From Streptomyces sp. AC555_RSS877 (GTDB lineage Bacteria; Actinomycetota; Actinomycetes; Streptomycetales; Streptomycetaceae): DNA of 64,000 nt. Position numbers and translations under genes: made by a program. Under the pieces are notes generated by a model. That model was not told the DNA's origin. It was given only the letters and a program-made list of their open reading frames with translations, and did not search any database. Location: the NCBI RefSeq assembly GCF_019049245.1, contig NZ_JAGMUK010000024.1, positions 104,243-168,242 of the forward strand. The letters run 5' to 3'. Below are positions 18,333-26,429 of this stretch, in pieces; positions within the stretch are counted from its first letter, which is position 1, and every line of letters starts with the position of its first letter.

Positions 18333-18374
18333 CTCGGAGCGTGCCTCAGGGCGTGACTCAGCGCGTGACTCAGG
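18327..18374. repeat. 12-bp minisatellite across two convergent stop codons
   Basis: Four tandem 12-base units: GCGTGACTCGGA, GCGTGCCTCAGG, GCGTGACTCAGC and GCGTGACTCAGG. The first contains the ligase stop (18330-18332) and the last contains the stop of the convergent alcohol dehydrogenase (18370-18372), so it fills the whole intergenic space. Confidence 0.85.
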
Positions 18375-19560
18375 GAGTCATCAGCACCTTGACCGCGCCG
18401 TCCCGCTTGCGCTGGAACATCCGGTACGCGTCCGGTGCCTCGCTGAGCGGCAGCCGGTGGGTGGCGAAGTCGTCGACGCCGAGCGGGTCCTCGTCGGTGA
18501 GGTAGGGGATGATCTCGTCGCTCCAGCGCCGCACGTTCGCCTGGCCCATCCGGATCTGGATCTGCTTGTCGAACATGGTGAGCATCGGGAGCGGGTCGGC
18601 CATGCCGCCGTAGACCCCGGACAGCGAGATCGTGCCGCCCCGGCGCACCAGTTCGATGGCGGTGTGGAGGGCGCCGAGCCGGTCGACGCTGAAGCGTTCC
18701 GCGAACGGCCCGCTGATCTTCCGGGGCAGCATGGCCGAGGCCTGCTGGGCGAGGCGGGCGGCGCCGCTGCCGTGGGCCTCGGTGCCGACGGCGTCGATCA
18801 CGGCGTCGGGGCCGCGTCCGTCCGTCTCGTCGCGGATCTCCTGGACCAGCTCCTTCTCGCTGTCGAAGCTCCTGAGGTCGTACGTCTGCACACCGCGCGA
18901 CCGTGCCCGGCGCAGCCGCTCGCCGACCAGGTCCACACCGAAGACCTGTCCGGCGCCGCGGAGCTGGGCGATGCGGCACGCCATGTCGCCGATCGGCCCG
19001 AGGCCGAGCACGGCGACGCTGCCACCCTGCGGGATGTCCGCGTAGGCGACCGCCTGCCAGGCGGTGGGCAGGACGTCGGAGAGGTAGACGAAGCGGTCGT
19101 CGGGCGGGCCCTCGGGGACCTTGATCGGGCCGAACTGCGCCTGCGGGACGCGCAGGTACTCGGCCTGGCCGCCCGGGACGGAGCCGTACAGACGGGTGTA
19201 GCCGAAGAGGGCGGCGCCCATGCCCTCACTGTGGACCTGGGTGGTCTCGCACTGCGTCGGCAGGCCGGTCAGGCACATCCAGCACTTGCCGCAGGCGATC
19301 TGGAACGGCACCACGACCCGGTCGCCGGCCGAGAGGTCCTGCACCCCGGCGCCGACCTCCTCGACGATGCCCATCGGCTCGTGCCCGAGGATGTCGCCCG
19401 GTGTCATGAACGGGGTGAGCACCTCGTACAGGTGCAGGTCGGAGCCGCACAGTCCGGTGGAGGTGACCCGGATGACGGCGTCCGTCGGCTCCTGGATCGT
19501 CGGATCGGGCACGTCCTCCACCCGCACGTCCCGTTTTCCCTGCCAGGTCACTGCCTTCAT
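18370..19560 (-). CDS. zinc-dependent alcohol dehydrogenase (formaldehyde-dehydrogenase-like MDR)
   Basis: A 396-residue medium-chain dehydrogenase. Catalytic zinc site residues lie in GLCGSDLHLYE (near residue 37) and GHEPMG (near 61). The structural zinc loop C-x2-C-x2-C-x8-C (CGKCWMCLTGLPTQC) is near 90-105. The NAD-binding turn is GLGPIGDMA near 178. The extended segment after it, with DAVIDAVGTEA, fits the long-loop formaldehyde-dismutase-like subgroup common in actinobacteria. ATG 19560 is the natural start, with GGGAGC upstream. It appears to be single, and converges on the ligase. The substrate is not predictable from sequence. Confidence 0.88.
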   Translation of the reverse strand: MKAVTWQGKRDVRVEDVPDPTIQEPTDAVIRVTSTGLCGSDLHLYEVLTPFMTPGDILGHEPMGIVEEVGAGVQDLSAGDRVVVPFQIACGKCWMCLTGLPTQCETTQVHSEGMGAALFGYTRLYGSVPGGQAEYLRVPQAQFGPIKVPEGPPDDRFVYLSDVLPTAWQAVAYADIPQGGSVAVLGLGPIGDMACRIAQLRGAGQVFGVDLVGERLRRARSRGVQTYDLRSFDSEKELVQEIRDETDGRGPDAVIDAVGTEAHGSGAARLAQQASAMLPRKISGPFAERFSVDRLGALHTAIELVRRGGTISLSGVYGGMADPLPMLTMFDKQIQIRMGQANVRRWSDEIIPYLTDEDPLGVDDFATHRLPLSEAPDAYRMFQRKRDGAVKVLMTP

Positions 19561-19737
19561 CGCACGCTCCCTAGGTCACGTCGGCGTGTCCGGTCTGCGG
19601 TGGCGACCGGGTACCCGGTCGCCACGCCGCCGAATCGCCGCACTCGGGCCCGATCGGCGTAGGCAACCGGCCGACCAGAATCGAGCGGGTATGGCCATCA
19701 ATGAACGTATGAGCGCACAATCAATGACAAGAGACGG

Positions 19738-20733
19738 GTGGCCACGGTGGGCATGGGACACAGAGCGCGCACGCGACGCACCGTCACGGCGGTGGCGCTG
19801 CTCGCCGCCGCGGCGACCGCCTCGCTGACGGCGAGCTGCACGGGCGGGGGCGGCACGGGTGACGACGGGCGCGGGCGGCTGCGCACGCCCGTCGAGAGGC
19901 CGGGCGAGCGCGTCGACGCCGACTCGGTACTCACCGTGAAGATCGACAACGCCCGCGCGGCCCGGCCCCATACGGGCCTGAACCCCGCCGACATCGTGTA
20001 CGTGGAGCAGGTCGAGGGCGGGTTGAGCCGGCTGATGGCGGTCTACGCCACCAAGCTGCCGAAGGCCGTCGGTCCGGTGCGCAGCGCCCGCGAGTCGGAC
20101 CTGGAGCTGCTGGCCCAGTTCGACCGGCCGACGCTCGCCTTCTCCGGGGCCCAGGGCAAACTGATGCCGCTGATCGACAAGGCGCCCCTGGCCGCGCAGA
20201 CGCCCGGCACGGTGTCCGGCGCCTACTACCGCGGCACCGGCAGGCCCTCCCCGCACAACCTCTACCTGCGGCCGGACCGGCTGCTGCCCGCCGCGCCGGG
20301 TGCGGACGCGCTGACCACCGGCTTCCGGTACGGCGCCGCACCCGCCGGAGGACAGAAGGAGACCTCGCGGACCGTGCGCTACCCGGCCACCGCCTTCACC
20401 TTCAGCTGGTCGGCGGACCGGGACCGCTGGCTGGTCTCGATGGACGGGACGCCCGCCGTGACGACCGACGGGAAGCGGATGGCACCGGCGACGGTCGTCG
20501 TGCAGTACGTGAAGGTGCGCGCGTCCGCCTTCCACGACTTCCTCGGCAACAACACGCCGTACACCGAGACGGTCGGCTCGGGGACCGCGGACGTGCTGCG
20601 CGGCGGACGGTCCTACGACGTGAACTGGTCGCGCCCCGAGGCCACGGAGGGCACCGAGTTCACGACCGACGACGGTGAGCCGGTGAACTTCGCCGAGGGG
20701 CAGGTGTGGGTGGTGTTCGCGAAGGCCTCGTGA
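19738..20733 (+). CDS. DUF3048 (YerB-like) lipoprotein
   Basis: A 331-residue exported lipoprotein. A basic N terminus and hydrophobic segment end in a lipobox-like LTASC near residue 34-38. Then comes the DUF3048 region: VKIDNARAARPHTGLNPADIVYVEQVEGG near 65-95, GPVRSARESDLEL, HNLYLRPDRL, and a second half with AFTFSW and the C-terminal GQVWVVF. Family function is unknown; proteins of this family sit outside the membrane of Gram-positive bacteria. Start codons at 19738 (GTG), 19747 (GTG) and 19753 (ATG) are all possible and none has a strong ribosome site. It is followed at 15 bases by the convergent pcaV. Confidence 0.82.
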   Translation: MATVGMGHRARTRRTVTAVALLAAAATASLTASCTGGGGTGDDGRGRLRTPVERPGERVDADSVLTVKIDNARAARPHTGLNPADIVYVEQVEGGLSRLMAVYATKLPKAVGPVRSARESDLELLAQFDRPTLAFSGAQGKLMPLIDKAPLAAQTPGTVSGAYYRGTGRPSPHNLYLRPDRLLPAAPGADALTTGFRYGAAPAGGQKETSRTVRYPATAFTFSWSADRDRWLVSMDGTPAVTTDGKRMAPATVVVQYVKVRASAFHDFLGNNTPYTETVGSGTADVLRGGRSYDVNWSRPEATEGTEFTTDDGEPVNFAEGQVWVVFAKAS

Positions 20734-20747
20734 GCGGCTGAGCGGGC

Positions 20748-21215
20748 TCAGGGCTGGGTGACGAGGGGCTGCGTCGGGTTGCGGAGCCCTTCGGCCGCGT
20801 CCGAGACCCGCTGGATGAGGTCGAAGAACACGCTCTGCTCCTCGGCCGACAGCGGGGCCAGGAAGACCTGGTTCATCCGGGCGGTGCGCACGGTCAGCTT
20901 GCGGTGGGTGCGCAGGCCCTCGTCGGTGAGGTGCAGCAGGAAGCGGCGGCCGTCCTGCGGGTCGCGCACCTTGTCCAGGAGCCCGCGCCGGCCGAGCCGG
21001 CTGATCACCTCGGCGATGGTCGACCGGTCCAGGCCCACCCGTTCCCCGACGGTCCGCTGGTCGAGCCGGTCCGGTTCCCCGACGAGCGCGTTGAGGACCG
21101 CGAACTGCGGCGAGGTGATCTCCTCGGAGACCATCGTGTTCCACAGCAGGTAGTGCGCCTGCTGGAGCCGCCGGGCCAGGTGCCCGGGGTGGGTGGAGAG
21201 GTCCACCGCGGCCAT
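20748..21215 (-). CDS. pcaV: MarR-family repressor of the protocatechuate operon (PcaV)
   Basis: A 155-residue MarR protein. The winged helix is visible: LDQRTVGERVGLDRSTIAEV near residues 55-75, followed by the wing (KVRDPQDGRRFLLHLT). ATG 21215 is preferred over the far upstream frame because it has a GGGAGC site and gives the normal MarR length. It is divergent from the pca operon, as is the S. coelicolor repressor PcaV, which releases DNA when it binds protocatechuate. An inverted repeat lies in the shared promoter region. Regulation of the pca genes and itself is inferred from that precedent. Confidence 0.88.
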   Translation of the reverse strand: MAAVDLSTHPGHLARRLQQAHYLLWNTMVSEEITSPQFAVLNALVGEPDRLDQRTVGERVGLDRSTIAEVISRLGRRGLLDKVRDPQDGRRFLLHLTDEGLRTHRKLTVRTARMNQVFLAPLSAEEQSVFFDLIQRVSDAAEGLRNPTQPLVTQP

Positions 21216-21372
21216 GTGCGCTCCCTGGATCGGATTCGTTGGTGCACTGAACAATACCGGCGCGGGGCGGCACCTGTCTGCGGCCGCACCTGGTGAACTG
21301 ACCTGACGCTTCTCCTGGGCCTTGACGCCCCGCAGCTCCGGTGGCAGCGTGAGGGACACCTCGCTGAAATAA

Positions 21373-21391
21373 TCAGTGCCCTGACTAACTG
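21373..21391. promoter_or_regulatory. candidate PcaV operator
   Basis: Overlapping inverted repeats TCAG-TGCC-CTGA (21373-21384) and CAGT...ACTG (21374-21377 with 21388-21391) lie in the 213-base space between pcaV and the pca operon, 38-56 bases before the first pca start. Position and symmetry suit a MarR-type operator. No measured PcaV consensus was compared. Confidence 0.45.
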
Positions 21392-21428
21392 CTCAGGACG
21401 GGCGCTCGGACGGGATGGGGCTTCACGG

Positions 21429-21707
21429 ATGGACAAGGTGGTCGCCACCGCCCTCGAGGCGGTGGCCGATGTGCCGGACGGTGCGTCGCTGGCGGTGGGC
21501 GGATTCGGGCTGACCGGTGTGCCGAACGTGCTGATCCAGGCGCTGTACGAGCGGGGGGTCACCGGCGTGAGCGTCGTCTCGAACAACTGCGGCGCGATGG
21601 ACTCCGGCCTCGCGGTGCTGCTGTCGGCCGGGCGGATCGCCCGGGTGGGCGTCGCCACCCTCTGCATCGGCGTGGGCCAAGGTCTCGCCCTCGTCCTCGA
21701 GCGCTAG
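21429..21707 (+). pseudogene. pcaI-pcaF deletion fusion (remnant of 3-oxoadipate CoA-transferase and thiolase)
   Basis: A 92-residue frame with two unrelated halves. Residues 1 to about 73 are the start of 3-oxoadipate CoA-transferase subunit A (PcaI): the glycine-rich SLAVGGFGLTGVPNVLI, then VVSNNCGAMDSGLAVLLSAG. PcaI should continue for about 180 more residues, but after GRIARV the sequence switches to GVATLCIGVGQGLALVLER, the C-terminal end of the thiolase PcaF. In related Streptomyces the order is pcaI, pcaJ, pcaF, pcaH, so one deletion near 21646-21650 removed the rest of pcaI, all of pcaJ and nearly all of pcaF, and by chance kept the frame. The product can have neither activity. The promoter and ribosome site for pcaH were kept. 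Confidence 0.85.
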
Positions 21708-21723
21708 GAAGCGTGAGGAACCC

Positions 21724-22497
21724 ATGACTCTCACCCAAGCGGACATCGACCTGGAGATCGCGGCCGAGCACGCCGCGTACGAGAAGCGCCGCGCCGACGG
21801 CGCTCCCGTCGAGCACCAGCCGCGCCGCGACTACGCGCCGTACCGGTCCTCGGTCCTGCGGCACCCCAAGCAGCCGCCGGTCGCGATCGACGTGAGCCGG
21901 GACCCGGAGCTGGTGGAGCTGTCCTCCCCCGCCTTCGGGGAACGGGACATCACCGAGATCGACAACGACCTGACCCGGCAGCACAACGGCGAGCCGATCG
22001 GCGAGCGCATCACCGTCTCCGGGCGGCTCCTCGACCGGAACGGGCGCCCGATCCGCGGGCAGCTGGTCGAGATCTGGCAGGCGAACTCGGCCGGCCGCTA
22101 CGCGCACCAGCGCGAGCAGCACGACGCCCCGCTGGACCCGAACTTCACCGGCGTCGGCCGCACGCTGACCGACGACAGCGGCTTCTACCACTTCACCACC
22201 GTCCAGCCGGGTCCGTACCCGTGGCGTCAGCACGTCAACGCCTGGCGGCCGGCGCACATCCACTTCTCGCTGTTCGGTTCGGCGTTCACGCAGCGACTCG
22301 TGACGCAGATGTACTTCCCGAGCGACCCGCTGTTCCCCTACGACCCGATCATCCAGTCGGTGACGGACGACGCGGCCCGGCAGCGGCTGGTGGCGACGTA
22401 CGACCACAGCCTGTCGGTGCCGGAGTTCTCGATGGGCTACCACTGGGACATCGTGCTCGACGGGCCGACCGCCACCTGGATCGAAGAAGGGCGCTGA
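21724..22497 (+). CDS. pcaH: protocatechuate 3,4-dioxygenase, beta subunit
   Basis: A 257-residue beta subunit of the intradiol dioxygenase that opens protocatechuate to 3-carboxy-cis,cis-muconate. The iron site is visible: tyrosines in GRYAHQ and the PYPW segment, and the paired histidines in WRPAHIHFSLFG near 177. The N-terminal dioxygenase-N region (PPVAIDVSRDPELVELSSP) and GQLVEIWQANSAG are typical. It starts at ATG 21724, 16 bases after the fusion remnant, with AGGAA upstream, and ends 6 bases before pcaG. It sits in an operon with pcaG, pcaB and pcaL. Substrate would come from VanAB encoded at 44.5-46.7 kb, among other routes. Confidence 0.95.
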   Translation: MTLTQADIDLEIAAEHAAYEKRRADGAPVEHQPRRDYAPYRSSVLRHPKQPPVAIDVSRDPELVELSSPAFGERDITEIDNDLTRQHNGEPIGERITVSGRLLDRNGRPIRGQLVEIWQANSAGRYAHQREQHDAPLDPNFTGVGRTLTDDSGFYHFTTVQPGPYPWRQHVNAWRPAHIHFSLFGSAFTQRLVTQMYFPSDPLFPYDPIIQSVTDDAARQRLVATYDHSLSVPEFSMGYHWDIVLDGPTATWIEEGR

Positions 22498-22503
22498 CCT
22501 GCC

Positions 22504-23109
22504 ATGACGAAGATCGACACGAGTCGCCCGGAGACCGTGCTGCCCACCCCGTCGCACACGGTCGGCCCCTTCTACGGCCACGCCCTGCCGTTCCCCGGCG
22601 GCGGCGACATCGCCCCGGTCGGCCACCCTGACACGATCGCCGTCCACGGTCACGTGTACGACGGCGAGGGCAACCCGCTGCCCGACGCGTTCGTGGAGCT
22701 GTGGGGTCCCGACCCGGACGGCAACCTGCCAACCGTCGACGGCTCGATGCGGCGCGACACGGCGAGCGGCGGCTTCCTCGGCCGTAACGGCGTGGAGTTC
22801 ACCGGCTGGGGCCGCATCCAGACGGACACGAGCGGCCACTGGTCCGCGCGGACGCTCCGGCCCGGCGCGCGCGGGCAGAGCGCCCCGTACCTCAGCGTGT
22901 GCGTCTTCGCGCGCGGGCTGCTGGTGCACCTGTTCACCCGGATCTACCTGCCCGGCGACGAGGCGGCGCTCGCCGCGGACCCGCTGCTGGCGCGGCTGGA
23001 CCCGGAGCGGCGCGGCACGCTGATCGCGGCCGACGGGGGCAACGGAACGTACCGTTTCGACATCCGCCTTCAGGGCGAAGGCGAGACGGTCTTCCTGGAG
23101 TTCCAGTGA
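22504..23109 (+). CDS. pcaG: protocatechuate 3,4-dioxygenase, alpha subunit
   Basis: A 201-residue alpha subunit that forms the alpha-beta protomer with PcaH. It keeps the intradiol fold (PSHTVGPFYGHAL near 14-26, DAFVELWGPDPDG near 62, PYLSVCVFARGLLVHLFTRIYLP near 130) but lacks the iron-binding histidine pair, as alpha subunits do. ATG 22504 is 6 bases after the pcaH stop; its own stop overlaps the GTG of pcaB, so the dioxygenase and cycloisomerase are coupled. Confidence 0.94.
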   Translation: MTKIDTSRPETVLPTPSHTVGPFYGHALPFPGGGDIAPVGHPDTIAVHGHVYDGEGNPLPDAFVELWGPDPDGNLPTVDGSMRRDTASGGFLGRNGVEFTGWGRIQTDTSGHWSARTLRPGARGQSAPYLSVCVFARGLLVHLFTRIYLPGDEAALAADPLLARLDPERRGTLIAADGGNGTYRFDIRLQGEGETVFLEFQ

Positions 23110-24437
23110 CATCCGACGAAGCGGACACCGGCCTGCTCGCCCCCGGGTGGGCAGGCTCCCCGGCCGCGTCCGCGACCGGCGACCGCGCCTACCTGCAGGC
23201 GCTGCTCGACGCGGAGGCGGCGCTGACCCGCGCCCAGGCCGCGAAGGGTCTCGCCCCGGCCGGGGCGGCGACGGCGGTGACCGAGGCGGCCGACGCCGGC
23301 CGTTTCGACGTGCGGTCGCTGGCGGAGCGGGCCCGGGGCGGCGGGAATCCCGTCATTCCGCTGGTCGCCGATCTGACGAAGGCGGTGGGCGAGGAGTTCG
23401 GGCCGTACGTCCACCGGGGCGCGACCAGCCAGGACATCGTGGACACGGCGATGATGCTGGTCGCCCGGCGCACGCTGGACCTGATCCTCGACGACCTCGG
23501 CCGCACCGAGCGGGCGCTGGCCCGGTCGGCCGCCGGACACCGTGACACCGCGATGCCGGGGCGGACGCTCACCCAGCACGCCGTGCCGACGACGTTCGGG
23601 CTGAAGGCGGCCGGGTGGCGGTCGCTGGTACTGGACGCCCGGGACCGGGCGACGCCCGTACGGGACTCCCTGCCCGCCCAGCTCGGCGGCGCGGCCGGGA
23701 CACTGGCGGCCTTCACGGCGTACGGCGCGGACGATCCGACCGCGCTGCTCACCTCCTTCGCCCGCGAGACCGGGCTCGCCGCGCCGCCACTGCCCTGGCA
23801 CACCCTGCGGACGCCGATCGCCGACCTCGCCGGCTGTCTGGCCTTCACGGCCGGGGCACTGGGCAAGATCGCCGCGGACGTGCTCACCCTCTCCCGGACC
23901 GAGATCGCCGAGGTCGCGGAGGGCAGCGGCGGCGGTTCGTCCGCCATGCCGCACAAGGCGAACCCGGTACGGTCCACGCTGATCGCGGCCGCCGCCCGGC
24001 GTGCCCCCCAGCTCGCGGCCACGCTGTACGGCTCGCTGGCCGCCGAGGACGAGCGGCCGGCCGGGGCCTGGCACGCCGAATGGGAGCCACTGCGGGACCT
24101 GCTCCGGCTGGTCGGCGGCGCCGCCCGCGACGCGGCCGACCTGACCGAGGGCCTGCGGGTCCACGCCGACGTCATGCGCGCACACCTCGACCTCACCCAC
24201 GGGTTGGTCGTCTCCGAGCGGCTGTCCGCCGAGCTGGCACCCGTCCTGGGCCGCGCCCGCGCCAGGGAACTGCTCACGGCCCTCGCCAGGCGCACCTACG
24301 CCGAGGGCCGGAGCCTCGGCGAACTTCTCGCCGAGCAGCCCGAGTTGAAGGACGTCGACCTCGACGAGCTCACCGACCCCGCCCGCTACACCGGCTCCGC
24401 CGGAGCCCTCACCGACCGTGCTCTGGAGCGACGTTGA
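23106..24437 (+). CDS. pcaB: 3-carboxy-cis,cis-muconate cycloisomerase
   Basis: A 443-residue member of the fumarase/aspartase superfamily that closes carboxymuconate to 4-carboxymuconolactone. The superfamily signature is visible as GSSAMPHKANP near 277-287, with the conserved GATSQD near 107 and the TLTQHAVPTTFG region near 157. The GTG start at 23106 overlaps the pcaG stop (GTGA); the open frame extends upstream only as a high-GC shadow. The stop overlaps the TTG start of pcaL. Length fits PcaB (about 350-450). Confidence 0.93.
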   Translation: MTSDEADTGLLAPGWAGSPAASATGDRAYLQALLDAEAALTRAQAAKGLAPAGAATAVTEAADAGRFDVRSLAERARGGGNPVIPLVADLTKAVGEEFGPYVHRGATSQDIVDTAMMLVARRTLDLILDDLGRTERALARSAAGHRDTAMPGRTLTQHAVPTTFGLKAAGWRSLVLDARDRATPVRDSLPAQLGGAAGTLAAFTAYGADDPTALLTSFARETGLAAPPLPWHTLRTPIADLAGCLAFTAGALGKIAADVLTLSRTEIAEVAEGSGGGSSAMPHKANPVRSTLIAAAARRAPQLAATLYGSLAAEDERPAGAWHAEWEPLRDLLRLVGGAARDAADLTEGLRVHADVMRAHLDLTHGLVVSERLSAELAPVLGRARARELLTALARRTYAEGRSLGELLAEQPELKDVDLDELTDPARYTGSAGALTDRALERR

Positions 24438-25561
24438 CCGACACGCGCCTCAACCACCGTGCCGAAGGGCCCGCTTCAGCTCCCCCGCTGCTGCTCGGAC
24501 CCTCGCTGGGCACCTCGTACGCCCTGTGGGACCGGGTCGCGCCCGAACTGTCCCTCACCCACCGGGTGATCCGCTGGGACCTGCCGGGGCACGGCGGTTC
24601 GGCGGCCGACCTGATCGGGCCGGGCGCCACCGTCGGGGACCTCGCCCATCTGGTGCTCGCGCTCGCCGACTCCCTGGGCATCGAGCGGTTCGCGTACGCC
24701 GGGGTGTCGCTGGGCGGTGCCGTGGGGCTGCAGCTGGCCGTGCACCATCCGCAGCGGGTGTCGTCACTCGCGGTGATCTGTTCCTCCGCCCACTTCAACG
24801 GCTCCAAGCCGTGGCAGGAGCGGGCCGCGCGCGTCCGCAGCGAGGGCCTGGACCAGCTCGCGGACGGTGCCGGCGCGCGCTGGTTCACGTCCGGGTTCAC
24901 CGTGCCGGAACTCGTCCAGGACCACCGGGACGCCGACCCCGACGCGTACGCCGCCTGCTGCGACGCGCTGGCCGCGTTCGACCTGCGGGAGCGGCTGGCG
25001 GAGATCTCCGCGCCCACCCTGCTGGTCGCCGGCCGCGAGGATCCCGCGACCCCGCCCGCGCATCTGCGGGAGATCGCGGACGCGGTGCCGGGCGCCGCGC
25101 TGGTGGAGATCCCGGGCGCCTCGCATCTGGCGCCCGCGCAGTGCCCCGAGGCCGTCCTGACCGCGCTGCGGGCGCACTTCGACGGTGGCGCCAAACGGGG
25201 CATGGAGGTGCGGCGCGAGGTCCTCGGGGACGCCCACGTGGACCGGGCGCAGGCCCGGCAGACGCCCTTCACCGCGCGCTTCCAGGACTTCATCTCGCGC
25301 TACGCGTGGGGCGAGATCTGGACCGACCCGACGCTCAGCCGCCGCGAACGCAGCATGATCACGCTGACCGCGCTGGTCGCGCACGGCCACTACGACGAGC
25401 TGGCGATGCATGTGCGGGCGGCCCGGCGCAACGGCCTCACCCCCGAGGAGATCGGCGCGGTGCTGCTCCAGACGGCCGTGTACTGCGGGGTCCCGGCGGC
25501 GAACTCGGCGTTCGCGGCGGCCCAGCGCGTGCTGGCGGAGGAGGACGGCTCCGAAGGGTGA
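24434..25561 (+). CDS. pcaL: 3-oxoadipate enol-lactonase / 4-carboxymuconolactone decarboxylase fusion
   Basis: A 375-residue fusion of PcaD and PcaC as known in Streptomyces and Rhodococcus. Residues 1-255 are an alpha/beta hydrolase with nucleophile elbow GVSLGG near 92 and a C-terminal catalytic histidine (GASHLAPAQ). Residues of about 258-372 are a carboxymuconolactone decarboxylase domain (RYAWGEIW, HGHYDELAMHVRAA, AVYCGVPAANSAF). Together they turn 4-carboxymuconolactone into beta-ketoadipate. The start is TTG 24434, inside the overlap with pcaB. It is the last pca gene here. The next two enzymes of the pathway (PcaIJ, PcaF) are missing because of the deletion upstream. Confidence 0.93.
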   Translation: MTDTRLNHRAEGPASAPPLLLGPSLGTSYALWDRVAPELSLTHRVIRWDLPGHGGSAADLIGPGATVGDLAHLVLALADSLGIERFAYAGVSLGGAVGLQLAVHHPQRVSSLAVICSSAHFNGSKPWQERAARVRSEGLDQLADGAGARWFTSGFTVPELVQDHRDADPDAYAACCDALAAFDLRERLAEISAPTLLVAGREDPATPPAHLREIADAVPGAALVEIPGASHLAPAQCPEAVLTALRAHFDGGAKRGMEVRREVLGDAHVDRAQARQTPFTARFQDFISRYAWGEIWTDPTLSRRERSMITLTALVAHGHYDELAMHVRAARRNGLTPEEIGAVLLQTAVYCGVPAANSAFAAAQRVLAEEDGSEG

Positions 25562-25636
25562 GCCGGAGGGTGACCCTGCCGGTCGTAGCTTCGGCAGCAC
25601 CACGCCGATGCCCCGCCGCGCGCCTACCGTGGAGGC

Positions 25637-26428
25637 ATGTCCACGATTCTGATCACCGGCGCCACCTCCGGTCTCGGCCGCCACGTCGCCTTCGAGCTGG
25701 TCCGCTCCGGACACCTGGTCCTGGCCCACGGCCGTGACGCCGCCCGGACGCGGCAGCTGGTCGAGGAGCTGCGCGGCGAGGGCACGGCCGAAGGGTTCGT
25801 CGCCGATCTGGCCTCCCTGGCGCAGGTGCGCGAGCTGGGCGGGCGGGTCGCCGAGGCGCATCCCGAACTCGACGTCCTGGTCAACAACGCGGGCGTGGGC
25901 GGCGGTTCGCCCGGCTCGGGACGGGAGGTGAGCGCCGACGGGCATGAACTCAGGCTGGCCGTCAACTACTTGGCGCCTCTCGCGCTGACCCGCGCGCTGC
26001 TGCCGGTGTTGCGGGCGAACCCGCCCGCGCGGATCGTCAACGTCGGCTCGGCCGGCCAGGAACCCCTCGACGTCGACGATCCCGGGCTCACCCAGGGCTA
26101 CAGCGGCCTCTCGGCGTACTGCCGCAGCAAGTTCGCGCTCGCCGCGCACACCTTCGCCCTGGCCGAGGAGCTGCACGGCACCGGTGTCTCGGTGAACGTG
26201 CTGCACCCGGCGACCTACATGGACACGGCGATGGTCCGCGAGGGCGGCATCAGCCCCTGGAACACGGTGGCCGACGGCGCTCCGGGCGTCCTGGCCCTGG
26301 CCACCCGGGACCTGGGCAGCGGCGGCTACTTCGACGGGACGCGGGCGGCGCGGGCGCATCCGGCGGCGTACGACGAGGACGTGCACAAGCGTCTGTCGGC
26401 CGTCACCGACCGGCTGCTGGACGCCTGA
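25637..26428 (+). CDS. short-chain dehydrogenase/reductase
   Basis: A 263-residue SDR. The cofactor loop TGATSGLGRH is near 7-16, the NNAGVG segment near 85, and the catalytic YxxxK as YCRSKFA near 160, with an upstream Ser in VGSAGQ. R residues after the first strand (HGRDAART) suggest NADPH. ATG 25637 follows GGAGGC. It stands alone after the pca operon with 75 bases between, and converges on the large ATPase with 1 base between stops. Substrate unknown. Confidence 0.88.
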   Translation: MSTILITGATSGLGRHVAFELVRSGHLVLAHGRDAARTRQLVEELRGEGTAEGFVADLASLAQVRELGGRVAEAHPELDVLVNNAGVGGGSPGSGREVSADGHELRLAVNYLAPLALTRALLPVLRANPPARIVNVGSAGQEPLDVDDPGLTQGYSGLSAYCRSKFALAAHTFALAEELHGTGVSVNVLHPATYMDTAMVREGGISPWNTVADGAPGVLALATRDLGSGGYFDGTRAARAHPAAYDEDVHKRLSAVTDRLLDA

Positions 26429-26429
26429 C

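Noticed and set aside
21429..21707. The 92-residue frame as a genuine small gene
   Set aside because: Its two ends match different pca proteins, and neither could work; a deletion fusion explains it better, though an assembly error cannot be excluded without reads.
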